Shown piece after piece: positions 33,098 to 45,303 of a stretch of 64,000 nucleotides of DNA (positions within the stretch are counted from its first letter, which is position 1; the number at the start of each line of letters is the position of its first letter). This stretch comes from Plicaturopsis crispa FD-325 SS-3. Taxonomy: Eukaryota > Basidiomycota > Agaricomycetes > Amylocorticiales > Amylocorticiaceae. The notes beneath the pieces were generated by a model. The model did no database searches, was not told the origin of the DNA, and was given only the letters and a program-made list of their open reading frames with translations. The translations under genes and the position numbers were made by a program. The stretch lies in contig KN832561.1 in the NCBI GenBank assembly GCA_000827205.1, positions 600,153-664,152 of the forward strand. Direction: 5' to 3'.

Positions 33098-34567
33098 ATG
33101 GCGGTTCCTTCTGGTTCACTTCTCCAGTTTAGCGGGCATGCGCACCTGCGGCATCGACTTGTGCTGTCTATACTGAGCGGAAAACCTGTTCGGATAGATA
33201 AAATTCGGTCCGAGGACAAAAATCCTGGTCTAAGGGGTGCGTTATTAGCCATCCACGCGCATTCATGAAAATCTCATGTGCTAGGGCATCAGACTTTGAA
33301 ATAAGTCTACTACGACTACTGGAAAAAATTACCAATGGGACCATCATCGAGATTTCCGTTACAGGTACGTCTTCACCGCTCAATAAACGGCACAAAACTA
33401 ACGATGTACCAGGTACCGCAATTCTGCTTAAGCCCGGGATAATAGCGGGAGGACCCGTTACGCACGAATGTCCTCTGTCGCGTTCTATCGGATATTTCCT
33501 TGAGCCTGTTATCATGCTCGCCCCCTTCTCGAAAAAGCCCCTTCAACTCACGATCCGAGGAATTACGACAGACGAACACGACCTTTCGGTAAGCGTTACT
33601 TAGTTCGCGGCTCGCGCCCCATCTTGACACTCTGCAGGCGGACCTAATCAGAACCGTGACATTACCGCATCTCCAACTCTTCGGTATATCCGACGGCCTC
33701 GAATTACGAGTGAGTGTCTTTACGACTTTGAACATTGACAACCAGACTTACGACTTGCAGATAAAAAGGCGTGGATCTGCACCGCTCGGTGGCGGCGAAG
33801 TGCAATTTCTCTGTCCGGTGGTCAAGCAGGTGAAGACCATAAATTTCGTGGATCCCGGAAGAATTAAGCGCATACGAGGGATAGCGTGAGTCCGTTACTT
33901 TCCTTACTTTCTAGTGTCGCTCAAATTGTTTTCGCTCTCTTAAGACATGCCGTTCGCGTAAATCCTCAATTTTCCAATCGCATGATTGAAGCCTCCCGCT
34001 CCGTTTTAAACCGATATATCCCGGACATTTATCTTTACTCCGATGTCTACAAAGGCGAAGACAGCGGCAAGTGAGTATACGCATTGCCCACACATTTCTT
34101 CTACACCTAATTTACCTTGGACAGATCGCCTGGCTACGCACTCAGCTTAATGGCGGAGTCTACGACGTCTGCCATACATTGCAGCGAAGCAGTATCGCAG
34201 CCAGGAGTGTCACCAGAAGACACTGCATTACTTGCAACCCGTGCACTTTTAAACGAGGTGCGACGCGGAGGCTGCGTCGACCAAAAGCACCAAATTTTCG
34301 TGCTCCTGATGATGGTGTTGGGAAGTGAAGACGTAGGGCGATGTAGAATGGGGGAGCCCACGCTAAGAACGTATGTCAACTCATTTCGACCCTGAATGCT
34401 CACTCACTGAACTCTAATTTAGCATCCAGTTCCTTCGGGACGTCAAAAACTTCTTCGGGGCATCGTTCAAAATTGTACCCGCGGATCCTTCGGACTCATC
34501 TTCTTCGGAGTTGCTGTATTCATGTTACGGGACAGGATACGTCAATTCGAACAGGACACTTGCTTAA
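33098..34567 (+). CDS. RCL1: RCL1, rRNA processing endonuclease (cyclase-like)
   Basis: Nucleolar protein of the U3 small-subunit processome, needed for early 18S rRNA cleavage with Bms1. Starts MAVPSGSLLQFSGHAHLRHR. The cyclase-like fold is seen in ILSGKPVRIDKIRSEDKNPG, LRLLEKITNGTIIEISVTG, KPGIIAGGPVTHECPLSRSI, PFSKKPLQLTIRGITTD, GLELRIKRRGSAPLGGGEV, and SPGYALSLMAESTT. It ends LLYSCYGTGYVNSNRTLA. It lacks the catalytic His motif of true RNA cyclases, as is normal for Rcl1. Ten or so exons; all junctions use GT-AG signals. Confidence 0.93.
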
Positions 34568-34614
34568 CTCTTTGTTCTACATGTATCTTAGGTTAATTTA
34601 TATTTCATTACGCT

Positions 34615-36868
34615 TCATCGGTATATCATGACGACGTTCCCAAAGTCATCGTCCCCTTGCCCCTTCCCAACGAGGACCAGCCACTTCTTCAAAACAGGCC
34701 ACCCGACCTGAAAGCGCGTTGCCAGCTCGTCGGTATGATGTTCTCCGTCCAGCAGGGAGGGGAAATCATCGGGACACGGCAACACAGGTGCGGATCGAGG
34801 GCCATGATGTGACGAGAACGACTGTGGCTGGCCGGTATGCACGGTGGGCGCCGAGGGCGACCGAGAAGCGAGGGGCCTCGTAACTGGTGTCGCGGATCCA
34901 GCTAAGGAAGTCCGGGACGCGTTGTGGCCAGCGTTTGACGCACCCAGAGCGCCGAGTGGGTTGTTCGCCGCGGAATACGTCGACAGAGCAGACTGTCTGG
35001 GCGCTGCCTCAGGCGGGCTGCTGCGTGCGTCCAACTGCATCTCGCCCGGGGACTTCGTTCCTCTCGGGCCCGACAAATGGGACGATAACCTAGGCAGCCC
35101 CCGGCGCAGCTGGTTCTCCAGCGCCGTCTCCGCAACACTGGCTTTCCGCAGAGGGGCGGTCGGATCGCTCGACATCAAGCTCGTCACGGACGCAGTGCTG
35201 AGGGAGGCGCCGATGGGCGATGGGTCCGGGATCTTGGTCCGGAAACGCCGCGGCGACTCGCGTTCTGGGAGGGGAGCAGACGGATCGGTCGAAGCGATAG
35301 GTGTCGACACCATAGAGATGCTCCCGCGTTTTCGTCTTATCAAAGGCGACAAAGGCTCTGCCTCTGCCTCTTCGTCTTTGCGATTTTTGTCAGGGAGAAG
35401 CATAGGCCATCGGTGGATCCTGCGCAGGAATCCCTGCGTGATGCTTGTCAGGCATGCATGACTAGGGGACGGAATCTTTGCCTTACTTTGATGACTCCGA
35501 AGCTTGTAAACCGTCTGACGTCTATACCGAGGTCGTTGACTCCGTTACGCGCCATCCAGTCGAAGACTGTTACTCCTGGCTTAAGCCGAGAATAAAGATA
35601 CAGAAGCGTGGGCCAATCGGGAATGGGTCGTCCTTGGTATGTGTGATCAATATAAAAACGACCGTCAAAAACAACAGATGTTACCTGGCTTGGTTGAGTA
35701 CGTTCCACATTCATCTCGTACGTGGGCCTCGTCTGCTAGCCACTGGATACTCTTTCGCAACGTGTACATGTTTGAGTATTGAAATATGTCGATCGTCATG
35801 ATAACTTGATAATACCTGCAAAGCCTGGTCAAAAGAAAACAGCGCGCTGGATATGTGGCGTCTTACAGTAGGTGGGAGACGGCCTTACGAGTCAGCTCCA
35901 AATCACAGTCGGCGAGATGCGCTATCCGGCTGACATGATTCGTTCCGTCAATGAACACGCATATCTGGGCATCGTTTTCAGTAGCATTTTGAGCACGTCA
36001 AGCTGTCTTGACATACCTTCGCAATTGTGAGATCCCAATTAGCCTCTATGCGCTTTGTTAGATTGATGAGCGCAAGAGGTACCATCCAGTCCTTGACGGC
36101 TGGTGGATTTGGATAGAACGGGAAGATTTTCAGCTCTATCGAGTTGAACTTGTCGATAGGGATCGAAGTCTCGGAATACGAGTTGAGATCCTCGTAAAGT
36201 TGCTCGAGAATCGCATGCATAGTGTGCGATGTCTCGGGCGAGGACAGAAAACTAGATTCTTCCTATATTCAACTTTCAACTCTCGAGCGAAGAGGATTGT
36301 CAATGGCAAGACCTACCTCGCAAGTCGTCAGGACCCGGCTGACTTTGCGAACGATTGGCTCGTAGCAACTCAAGTCAGCCGTGCGCTCGAACACGAAACA
36401 TAGGTTATAGCGAAAATAGTTCCGAGGATAGTTGCCCTTCAACTCGACCGGGAAGCCGATAAGACGATGTTTCTTCGTTGCGCAAGTGACAAGCCTGCCA
36501 TACAGTGCGCTCGGCGGTATCACGTATTTCGAGATGTCGTCAAAGTGGAATAGCGTGCGATTCGAAGATGAAGGGCGTTTCTGCGGAGACGGCAAGGCCC
36601 GCGAGTTCGGTCGCAAGCTCACGGGTGATATGAGAGAGGTGCTCGAATTTCGTGAGTGGGAGTTATCCACCTCTAGAGAAGGCGTAGACGGCAAGGTAGA
36701 GGGAGAGAATGGTAGGGCTCCAGACACACTGGATGCAGGTCCAGATGCTGAGACTGCGATAAGACCCTCCGGGACCTGGTACACGATCTTTGGCCCTTGC
36801 CGGACATCAAAGACAGCATAGAATACGCTCTGGATACGAGGCAAAAACGAATCACCGTCGGAGGGCAT
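34615..36868 (-). CDS. NPR2: NPR2 (NPRL2), GATOR1/SEACIT subunit
   Basis: Part of the GAP complex that turns down TORC1 under amino-acid shortage, acting at the vacuole. ATG at 36868. The N-terminal longin domain is clear: SFLPRIQSVFYAVFDVRQGP, ISKYVIPPSALYGRLVTCA, HRLIGFPVELKGNYPRNYFR, FERTADLSCYEPIVRKVSRV. Next come LEQLYEDLNSYSETSIPID, FPFYPNPPAVKDWMVPLAL, FIDGTNHVSRIAHLADCDLE, and MTIDIFQYSNMYTLRKSIQW. The C-terminal winged-helix end WPVLKKWLVLVGKGQGDD...NVVMIYR is typical. A serine- and proline-rich insert of about 180 residues before the C-terminus (34.8-35.4 kb) is longer than in yeast and probably disordered. The stop lies 47 bp from that of RCL1. Confidence 0.92.
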
Positions 36869-37313
36869 TGCACGTATGTTGTCAGGGTATTATCCACCCT
36901 ACGCAATCAACTTGGAAGCAGCGATTCAGGCAAGAGGCCTCAAGAGGCCGAGTGAGCACTATGCGCCACGGACAGCGCGTCCTCTTTCAGTGTATGTTGC
37001 ACTGAAGCGTGCCCAACGCGAGCGTAGGCATGTATCTATCAGGGAAAATCAGAGGCGAAAATCAGTGCTTGCGTACAGCGTATTCTCTTAGCAAAATCGC
37101 GGCGTACCAAAGTGAAGCTTATGTAGAATGGCGTCTATGCTGCACTCTGCTGGTGGAAGTACGGCAAAGAGAGTCACGCACACGGAGTCGACGCGGGCCA
37201 CCGCGGTCTTGCCTTCTCCCACCAGCATACTTTGTGTAAATCTTCCTGGACTATAGCTAGCAGGATCTCAGCGTCAAACACGTCTACCTGAACAGCAGAA
37301 CATACGAAAGCAG
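36869..37313. promoter_or_regulatory. Divergent region between NPR2 and OGG1
   Basis: 445 bp with both promoters. A plus-strand frame at 36876-37091 (MLSGYYPPYAINLEAAIQ, basic tail) begins within a few bases of the NPR2 start; I see no family likeness and leave it unannotated. Confidence 0.45.
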
Positions 37314-38747
37314 ATGATCCCGGCCGGTTTTCTCGCTTTGCCTGTCCCAGTCGCACAACTATCATTAGCCGCGGTGCTAAAATGCGGACAATCCTTCCGG
37401 TGGTCAATCTTTCCTCTGTCGACACCCAACGACGTCTCGCCCGATAACTCTCCATCGCACGAGTACCGCCTCTGCCTCAGAGACCGCGTCATTTGTCTTA
37501 GGCAGTCCGCACCGGATACCCTGTTCTATCGCGCGGTGTTTCCAGACGCGTCTCAAACGCCGACAGAGGCCGACCATGCTCGTCGAGAAAAGGAAACGTT
37601 GGCGTGGATACAAGACTACTTCCAGCTCGACGTTGACCTCCTTGGACTGTACGATCAATGGAGCACACGAGATCCTGTCTTCGAAAAACTACGGACGCGA
37701 TTTGAAGGTATCCGCATGCTCAGACAGGACCCTTGGGAGAACCTCGTCTCGTACGTCCTTCTTAAAATGCTTATCCATGCCCCCATACCACCACGTGCTA
37801 ATGTAGCATCATTAGTTTCATATGCTCGTCGAACAATAATATTGCCCGCATAACGAAGATGGTCCAATCCCTTTGCAAGCAGTACTCCCCTCCCCTCCTA
37901 TCTATGCCAGCCCCGGACGGAACTACTCACTCTGACTTACTCACGTACCATCCGTTCCCGCCGCCGTCAGCTCTTGCCAAACCCGAAGTTACATCGGTAC
38001 TCCGGTCTCTCGGCTTCGGCTACCGCGCAGATTTCATCCAGCGGACTGCGCAGATGCTGGTCGACAAACACGGCACGTCCACAGACTCAAACGAGATGTG
38101 CGAGGTCTCCGAAGCGTGGCTGCGGACCCTTAGAACGTCCGACACCGCAGTCGCAAGGGAAGAGCTCCTGAAATTCGTCGGCGTAGGTCGCAAAGTCGCA
38201 GACTGTGTCCTCCTCATGAGTCTCGATAAGGTCAGCCCGTGCGTTGGCCAAAAAAAAATACTGAGCATGCTGATTCTTCATCCCTAGCGAGAAGTCATCC
38301 CCGTGGATACACACGTCCACCAGATTGCTATTAAGCACTACGGGCTTCGCGGCGGTTCTGGCGTCAAGCAGAACATGACACCAGCACTGTACGATGAGGT
38401 CAATAAAAAGCTAATGGGCGTCTGGGGAGATCATGCCGGATGGGCGCATTCGGTACTTGTCTTCATTCCCTTGCTGCATCCGCGCTTACGCTGTCTCGCA
38501 GGTCTTATTCACAGCAGACCTCAAGTCGTTCTCCTCTTACGGTCTGCCCGCTGTAATCTTGCCTGCAAAGGCGTCCTCAAAACGAAGCACCGCTGCATCC
38601 TCGCGGAAGCGGACCCGCGCTACTATTGCTGCGCCATCAGCAGCTGCTTCTGCGAATACGGCTCACGAGACTGAAGATGAAGCGCACTCTAATACAGCAA
38701 GCTTGGCAGAGAGGGTTAAGAAAAGGAGACGGACTACGGCGACATAA
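37314..38747 (+). CDS. OGG1: 8-oxoguanine DNA glycosylase/lyase
   Basis: Base-excision repair enzyme that removes 8-oxoG paired with C. Starts MIPAGFLALPVPVAQLSLAA; the N-terminal domain has VLKCGQSFRW and FRLCLRD-like EYRLCLRDRVICLRQSA. The helix-hairpin-helix GPD part is complete: DPWENLVS, KMVQSLCKQYSPPL, SLGFGYRADFIQRTAQML, FVGVGRKVADCVLLMSLDK with the Schiff-base lysine, and VIPVDTHVHQIAIKHYG with the catalytic Asp. DHAGWAHSVLF and TADLKSFSSYG follow, then a basic tail (SSKRSTAASSRKRTRATI, VKKRRRTTAT), a likely nuclear signal. Three introns, near 37.76, 38.24 and 38.45 kb. Confidence 0.94.
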
Positions 38748-39369
38748 GGGTAATGTAGGACTTGCGGCCAACTCGCTTCTATCCTTTTCCTGATTCCTTA
38801 CTAGTTACAAAGGTGTATGTATCTATACCATAATACTGCAAATTATGCTCTCCGAAACTATTTTGGCCCGTGGAGAAAACAGTCAGCAGCCCATTACCCC
38901 TGCTTCATTTCATTGTGAAGCAGAAAAATCGGTCTTGCTAGGCAGGCAGTGGCTGGGCATGTCCCAACCACACATGTCCTAACCACTAGCATCATCTCGG
39001 GCGCGACTACTACTTACTATTCCGGGAGAATTACCCCTAGATCGCCGTCGTTCACGCCGCCTCGATAATTTATTTCATCCACCAAATCCGTGGATGGGAC
39101 TCAGACATTCGATGTGTATGGCCCCTGCACAAGGATGACACGCTTTTCCGGAGTGGTATCTCTGCGGAGAACCATATTTATTTTGTTTCTGCCGTTTGGT
39201 TGGGATGTTTTCATTTTGCGGCGTCGCCGCGTCGAACAGGTTTAGCCCCTGAGTCATTTCCGTATTGGTCAGCAGTGGTCCTCGACAATCTTGCACCTCT
39301 TTCCGTTGTACCGTCGTGTGCAGCAGCTCCACCGTTCTCTGCTCCGTCTCTTTCTCTCCCGCGACCGCC
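38748..39369. other. Intergenic spacer
   Basis: 622 bp between two plus-strand genes. A small hairpin CTTCATTTCATTGTGAAG lies near 38910-38927. No frame of note and no RNA gene recognised. Confidence 0.5.
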
Positions 39370-40691
39370 ATGCCACCAAAAGCCGATATCAACAAAGCTG
39401 GCTGGGAACAGAGCGAGTTCCCCATTTTATGCGAAACATGTACGCCTTGCACGCCTTCACTCGCTTCTCATTTTCTGACATCGTTCTCTCATATGTAGGT
39501 TTGGGAGACAACCCATTCGTCCGAATGGTGCGCATTATCTCCACATATACCAGCTACCAGTACTAACTCTCCCCCAGTCGAAGCAGGAGTTCGGCCGCTC
39601 ATGCGGGACCTGCGCACGGCCCTTCACCGTCTTCCGCTGGAACCCCGGCACCGGCATGCGCTTCAAGACCACCGTCATCTGCCAGACCTGCGCCAAGGTC
39701 AAGAACGTCTGCCAGACGTGCCTCCTCGACCTCGAGTACGGCCTGCCCACGCAGGTCCGCGACACCGCGCTCGCGCTCCAGAACGAGGCACCCACGAGCG
39801 ATATCAACCGCGAGTACTATGCGCAGAATATGGAGGGGAAGGTGCGTCGTCCTCCATCATTCGCGTGTGGAGGCCAAAAGATATTGAGTGGGTATTGGGT
39901 GGGCAGCTGGAGGGGAACCAGTCGGGGCTTGATTCGGGGCGGGCGGCGAGTGCGGGGAAAGAGATGCTGAAGCAGCTGGCGCGCACGAACCCTTACTACA
40001 AGCGCAACCAGCCCAAAATATGCTCATTCTTCGCTAAAGGGGAGTGCACGCGCGGGGAGGAGTGCCCGTATCGGTGAGTCGCCGCTTGCCCCACTCTGCC
40101 ACGCCACTGACCGCGATGGAAAAGGCACGAAAAGCCGGTGGAGAACGCGCTGTCGCATCAGAATATGCAGGACCGGTATTACGGGCGCAACGACCCCGTC
40201 GCGCGCAAGATTATGGGCACGCACGCGGACGCGCAGGGTTTGAAGCCGCCCGACGACAAGTCCATCGTGCGTATACATCCTCGTCATCTCTCTCGTAACG
40301 CGTCCACCTCAATCTAACGCTCACTGTAGACGTCGATATTCCTCTCCGCGCTACCTGCAGACGCCACAGAGCTGAGCATCCGCACGCGCGTGGTGCAGTC
40401 CCTGCCGACGGTGCAGCCGACCGACCTCAAGTCGATCGTCCACGTCGCAAAGTCCCGGTACGTCCGTCCCTCCCCATTCACGCCCTCCCGCGCCTATCAC
40501 CTCTCTCCTATCACCTAACCACCATCATTCTTTCTGTGCGCAGGTGTGCATTCGTGAACTTCAAAGACCGCGCGACCGCGGAGGGCGCCGCCGAGGCGTG
40601 GGCGAACGGGCTGGACGTCGACGGCGTGCGGGTGGGCGTGAAATGGGGTCGGAGTAGGACTGCTGCAAAGCCGGCCGCCGCTGCGTCGTGA
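39370..40691 (+). CDS. ECM2: Pre-mRNA splicing factor Ecm2/Slt11 (RBM22/Cwf5 family)
   Basis: Component of the NineTeen-related complex at the spliceosome catalytic core, contacting U6 and intron RNA. Starts [21 protein letters not shown]-terminal zinc fingers hold [43 protein letters not shown]. Then [20 protein letters not shown] runs into a CCCH finger ([19 protein letters not shown]) and the link [20 protein letters not shown]. The C-terminal RRM shows [20 protein letters not shown] and [19 protein letters not shown]. The full RBM22 domain order is present. Six or so introns. GC content is clearly higher than in its neighbours. Confidence 0.95.
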
Positions 40692-41105
40692 CCGGTTTTA
40701 TAGACGTTGTGTGCTAGCTTGCTTGTGTGTGATACGTGCTTTATAATGTCATCTCGCTGTACAGTGTAGCATTGAAGCTCTGATCGTATCAGTTGATTCT
40801 GTGTGAAAAGTGATTCCATTACAGTACATCCAGATTGACAGAATTGGTGAAGGCTTGAAGTATGCAGTATGAAGGGATCTGCTAGGTGAAGGAACCGGTA
40901 GTACGAGTACATTAATTACCGAATAAGTATAGCCAGAGTAGTTGTGTATAATGCCCTAGAATAACAGAATAACGGCCATGCAGTGAATAAGGAGAAGTGG
41001 GCTACGATCCAGTGGACAGACGGGAAATGGATGCAGAGAATGTTTCCGAGCCTCCATGATGATAATGCAAAGGAGAAGATCCAGAGAGAAATTGGCTTGC
41101 TTAAG
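40692..41105. other. Convergent intergenic spacer
   Basis: 414 bp between the 3' ends of ECM2 and the YeeE/YedE gene; 3' UTR sequence, no gene seen. Confidence 0.5.
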
Positions 41106-42304
41106 TTAGACGAAGAGACCACCAGCGATGAAGGAGACGAGCCAGGTTGCGTAGTCCGAGACGTGGAGGCCACTAGCGAACGAGTTCCCGAGGTTGACCA
41201 GGGATGGGCCCGCTATCAAGAAAGATACTAAGTAAGCCATTTCGCGGGAGGACACGCTCAGAAACGGTACCCACGGCAAACACCCCCCATCGCCCACCCC
41301 ACCCCAAACAGCGCAGACCCAGCGACGAGTTTCAGGTCGACATCCCCGCCCTTGGGTATTGACCACGGGCCACCTAGTCGCGGCTGCTCCCTCCCGCGGC
41401 CGTAGCGGTACAGCGCGATGGAGAGCGGGAGCGCGCTGGTGGCGAGGAAGAAGAGGGACGGGTCGAATGCGGCGTGGAAGGGGAGGACGAGGAAGGAGAT
41501 TACGCGTGCGGGCTGGGTCATGTTGGACAGGCGCAGTGCGAGCGCGAAGTTGAAGGCGGTTGTGAAAGACGCGATGATCCGCAGGGTAGACGCGGGCCGT
41601 GGAGATTTGGCCTCGTGCGCAGGGGATTTCTGAGCGGGGGACTAGAGCAGATGGAAAGATGAGGATATACCATAGCTTATGGGGTCAATGTTACGCACAA
41701 AGAAATAGAGGGCAGCCGAAACGAGAAACGGGACTGCATGCAGCGCAAGGAGAGTCTGGCCATCAGGCCCGAGGGTATAATCCGGTGTCCCTGGAACGGT
41801 TAGGGATGGCGTCATGGCGTACGTGGTAGCGACAGCAGTCGTAAAGAACGTCGCCGTTGCGGCTATGGATCTAATCGTGGGCATCAAGATGAATCTCAAC
41901 AACGATGCCCACATGAGATACGATAGTCCCACCGTAAGGAAAATCGCGACAAGCCACATATCATATGTCTTTAAGTCTGCTGTGAGCTCAGGCGCATGTC
42001 ACGTAGGAGAGGTAGCGTACCCCGATGTGCATCCATTTGCTAGTCGCGTCCCAAGGCCGACAAGCAGACCAGATATTATGAGGCCTGGTCCGGCTGTAAG
42101 TGCCTCTGGGGGGCCCAAACCGCCTGTTGCTACAGCTCCGCCAAGAACAAGTCCTGCGACAGACGCGATCGCCTCTTTGTTTCCGCGTACAGCGCGATGG
42201 AGGAACCCAGAGATGCCCAGCACGGACCCGTTCAGGAGCAGCAGCGAGTGCACGGACAACGCGAGACCGATTCCGCCTACAAAAGAGCGAACGGGCGTGG
42301 ACAT
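41106..42304 (-). CDS. YeeE/YedE-type membrane protein (TsuA-like, possible thiosulfate uptake)
   Basis: Polytopic membrane protein of the sulfur-transport family (PF04143). ATG at 42304 opens MSTPVRSFVGGIGLALSVH. The first half carries GNKEAIASVAGLVLGGAVA, GLGTRLANGCTSG, and, across an intron, HMICGLSRFSLRS; the second half repeats the pattern with LVAGSALFGVGWAMGGVC spliced to PGPSLVNLG. The Cys residues in GCTSG, MICG and GVCPGP match those that carry thiosulfate in bacterial TsuA. It ends YATWLVSFIAGGLFV. Four or five introns, one of which splits the GVC-PGP motif. The family is mostly bacterial but scattered in fungi; transport of thiosulfate is inferred from the family. Confidence 0.87.
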
Positions 42305-42974
42305 GGTGGTGGTTGAGAACAAGAAACGTTGGGCAGCATCAGCTCGACATTTCTATCGAGTGAGGTCGATCATGGCCGTATATGAGTGCCACAGCGCCGC
42401 TGCTACATTATCATAATATTATTATTTTATCGATACGCGGGTCACGGCTGTCACATGATTATTTTACTCGGATTTACCGTTCAGCTTCCGCGGAAAAAGC
42501 CAATTTGATTTCAAATTAGGGCCAAGATTAGCGTTACGATCATTCTGCGGGTGAGGTACGCAAATTTGTGGCGATTGGAACGGTGCAAAATGCAGAGGAA
42601 CATCTAGCTCGACGCGACAGAAACTTAACGCGCCAGCGGACGGGAACCAGACAGTACTAGTGGCTTGTTTTGAGACCAGAATTTCATCGCAATAACCTGA
42701 AGATGCGAGACTGTTTCAGCATATCCCAGGTCAAAGGAGGAGGATCGCAGTCTAAGTTTGTGGCGCACAGGGAAAGCACTGTGCATTGCTCAAGGAAGAG
42801 CCAGGTAGCAGAACAGCTCGAGGTAATGCACACAAATCTGCATCTTGTATTAGCAGAAGGGTTACACAATTTGATACACATGATTTCTGCAGAATAACAA
42901 GATCAGTAAGTCTCATAAAAGACCAGTAGAACGAACTGACCTAGCGATACATAACAAAAAGCCATACATCCAGC
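42305..42974. other. Intergenic spacer upstream of the YeeE/YedE gene
   Basis: 670 bp holding the promoter of the TsuA-like gene and the 3' UTR of the DUF726 gene. AT-rich at 42410-42430. TCACATGA at 42451 resembles, but does not match, the Cbf1-type TCACGTG box of sulfur genes. A plus-strand frame at 42670-42897 has no likeness. Confidence 0.4.
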
Positions 42975-44871
42975 TCACCCAGAACCGTCCTTGACGTCCT
43001 CCTTGCTAGCCTTTAAGTCTGCCTCCATCGGCTTCGCGACCTTCTCCACCTGTTTCTGCACCTCCGCGCGCAAGATCCCAGGCGCCCCGCAGCGCTCCAA
43101 ACACGTCCCAATCATGCCCCGCCACATCAAATGCCCATCCACATCCGCGCACTCAACATTCTCCACGCCCTGCACCTCCACAGCCTGCAAGCCCGCAACG
43201 CCCCAGCTCACCGTCGACGCCCGCGAGAGCACCGCGAGAACGTAGTCGTTCGTCGAGTAGCCGTTCACCAGCCGCCCCGCGACGACGCGGCGTATTGCGG
43301 ACCACGTCGCCGCGTCCGCGGAGGCGGGCGCGCCGAGAACGAAGACGTCCTGGACGAGGTGCAGGGTTGAGGAGGGCGGGAGGGAGGCGAGGAATTTGAG
43401 CGCTTCGAGGATGACGAGCGAGCCGAGGGAGTAGCCGACGAGGGTGACGGGCCGGTTCCCGAATGCGCGCTGCGAGAGGAGCGTGCCGAGGACTGCGCCT
43501 GCTTTGACCGCGAGTGCTCTCGCGTTCATCCATGGATTATCTGTAAAGATACGTGTTGAGTTGGGTATTTGAGATGGTCAGAGTTCTCATACCGATGATC
43601 TGCCCGATCTTGAGCCAGGCGATGGGAGAAAGGGAGCTCAGTAGAGCAGCGAATACAGTCCGCTTAATTATCTGCGCCTTCACCAGCTGCATCGCCTGCG
43701 TCTTGAGCAGCGTGCCGAATGCGTTCGATAGTGCTTCCAATGCCTCGATTTCCTGAAGCACCCGTTCAGCGACGCATAGCACGGTGAAGAATAGATATCT
43801 GCCCACCCATTGCAGAGCGACTGTATCGTCTCCACCAAAAACGGTCCACGGAGCCGTGACGTCCTCGGGCGATGCGAGCCATCCGCTGACGCACAATCTC
43901 ACCGCCAGCGTATCCACTGGCTTGGTAACAGGGACGACGGCTAGGTCACGGATTTCTCGCGTATGGCGCGCGACCATATTGGCGGTCGATTTAGCGCCGT
44001 ACGCGCCAAACAGCGCACCGCAGACGACGGAAGAGCCAGCGAGCCCACTCGCGAGCAGGCCCGCCGCCGTCCCACCTACGCCGACCCAGCCGAGCACAGT
44101 CGTGACGCCCGCACCGACGAGGGGCGCCGCCAGCCCGCCAGTGACGCCGACGAGGACACCGCCTGCAACCGCCCCGAGGCCCAGCCCCACCTGTGTGTAT
44201 GCGCGCGCCCGTAAGTACGGATACGGAAGGAGAGACGCGCAGGGCCACGCCTGCGTACCATGCGCAGCGTCTTCCCCCTGTCGGCGTGCTCCTCCTTCGC
44301 TTTGTCCGCGTGCTTTTCCGTCGCCTTGATCGCCTCCTCCGGGTGCTTCAGCGTCGAGACAATCACGCCCTCGTCTACCGTGCCGAATGCAGACAAGAAA
44401 GAGCGCGTGCGCGCGGAATAGTGTTTCGCGGTGGTGACGTGCAGGAAGAGGACCGTGTTGAGGATTTTCGACACGTCCGCGTGCGAGGGGAGTGGGGGCA
44501 GGCGCGCGGTGGAGGTTTCCGCGTACGGGTCGAGCTCGGGGCATTCGCCTGTGCACATCACATACCTAGAGTTAGGCTGCAGCTGTGAGATGCGGGGCTG
44601 CTCTGCGGTGCTCACCACCGCCGGGCTCCTGGCATGCTATCCACGCGTTCCGGAACAAGGCCTGCGCCCACTTGTTCATTTCGCGGCTGAATGCGTCCCT
44701 TGTCCGCGTTTTTTTCTCATCGGATAGAGACGATACGCTGCACTCGACAGCCGCGTATAGTTCTGCTGTATTGCGGTGCACGGCGAGATGGCGGCTGAAG
44801 TGCTCGAATACCGTCAACCGATCTGCCTCGCTGAGCTCTTTAGGCGGGGCGATGTTAGCCAAGTCTGCCAT
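42975..44871 (-). CDS. DUF726 alpha/beta-hydrolase membrane protein (TMCO4/Mil1-like)
   Basis: ATG at 44871 gives MADLANIAPPKELSEADRLT. The first third is helical and charged; then a glycine-rich membrane-like segment (VGLGLGAVAGGVLVGVTGGL, LLASGLAGSSVVCGALFGAY) and a second part with WVGRYLFFTVLCVAERVLQE. The hydrolase core has VTLVGYSLGSLVI, with the GxSxG nucleophile elbow, VFVLGAPAS and NGYSTNDYVLAVL, with the likely Asp, plus ECADVDGHLMW with a candidate His. That order is the DUF726 pattern of yeast YFL034W and human TMCO4. It ends in a lysine-rich tail EDVKDGSG. Substrate unknown. GC content is high. Confidence 0.9.
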
Positions 44872-45303
44872 GCCGTCGAGAAAAGATGGGGGTATATGTT
44901 GGGTATATGAGAGAAAGCACCGAGCTGTATAAGTTTAACGCGCAGCGATGACCGCGAGATGATCGTATACATAGGGGCTAATTGTGGTTACCCCCAGAAA
45001 TCGACAAAATATTGGATCGCAATGAACATTGGCATGTGAGGTCCGTGGTACAAATACTGCATAGCGAAGAAATCTACGAACCCATTGAACACAAAAAGTT
45101 TATTAGTACCGCTAGTCCAGCCCCCCCTCAGGTATGATTGTGACTCTGCGAGTCTCTTCCCGCGCATTTTGCGTTCTTCCGAGGCAAATGCATCCGTTGC
45201 ATAATCATGCATAGGATAGGCTAGCGGTTACAGCGTTAGTACCTAGTGACGCATGATAAGGGTTCGCGAGGACGCCAACCTTTGGATATGTACTCTATAG
45301 ATG
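44872..45303. other. Intergenic spacer
   Basis: 432 bp between two minus-strand genes. A 74-codon minus frame (45212-44988) with aromatic-rich C-terminus is open but unsupported. The spacer has the DUF726 promoter and the kinase 3' UTR. Confidence 0.4.

Noticed and set aside
34844-35461. 205-codon plus-strand frame
   Set aside because: Exact antisense of the low-complexity NPR2 insert; composition explains it.
42451-42458. Cbf1-type sulfur box upstream of the YeeE/YedE gene
   Set aside because: TCACATGA differs from TCACGTGA at one key base and occurs by chance often; kept only as a remark.
42670-42897. 75-codon plus-strand frame
   Set aside because: No family likeness; sits in 3' UTR/promoter sequence.
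43784-44329. 181-codon plus-strand frame
   Set aside because: Antisense shadow of the GC-rich DUF726 gene.
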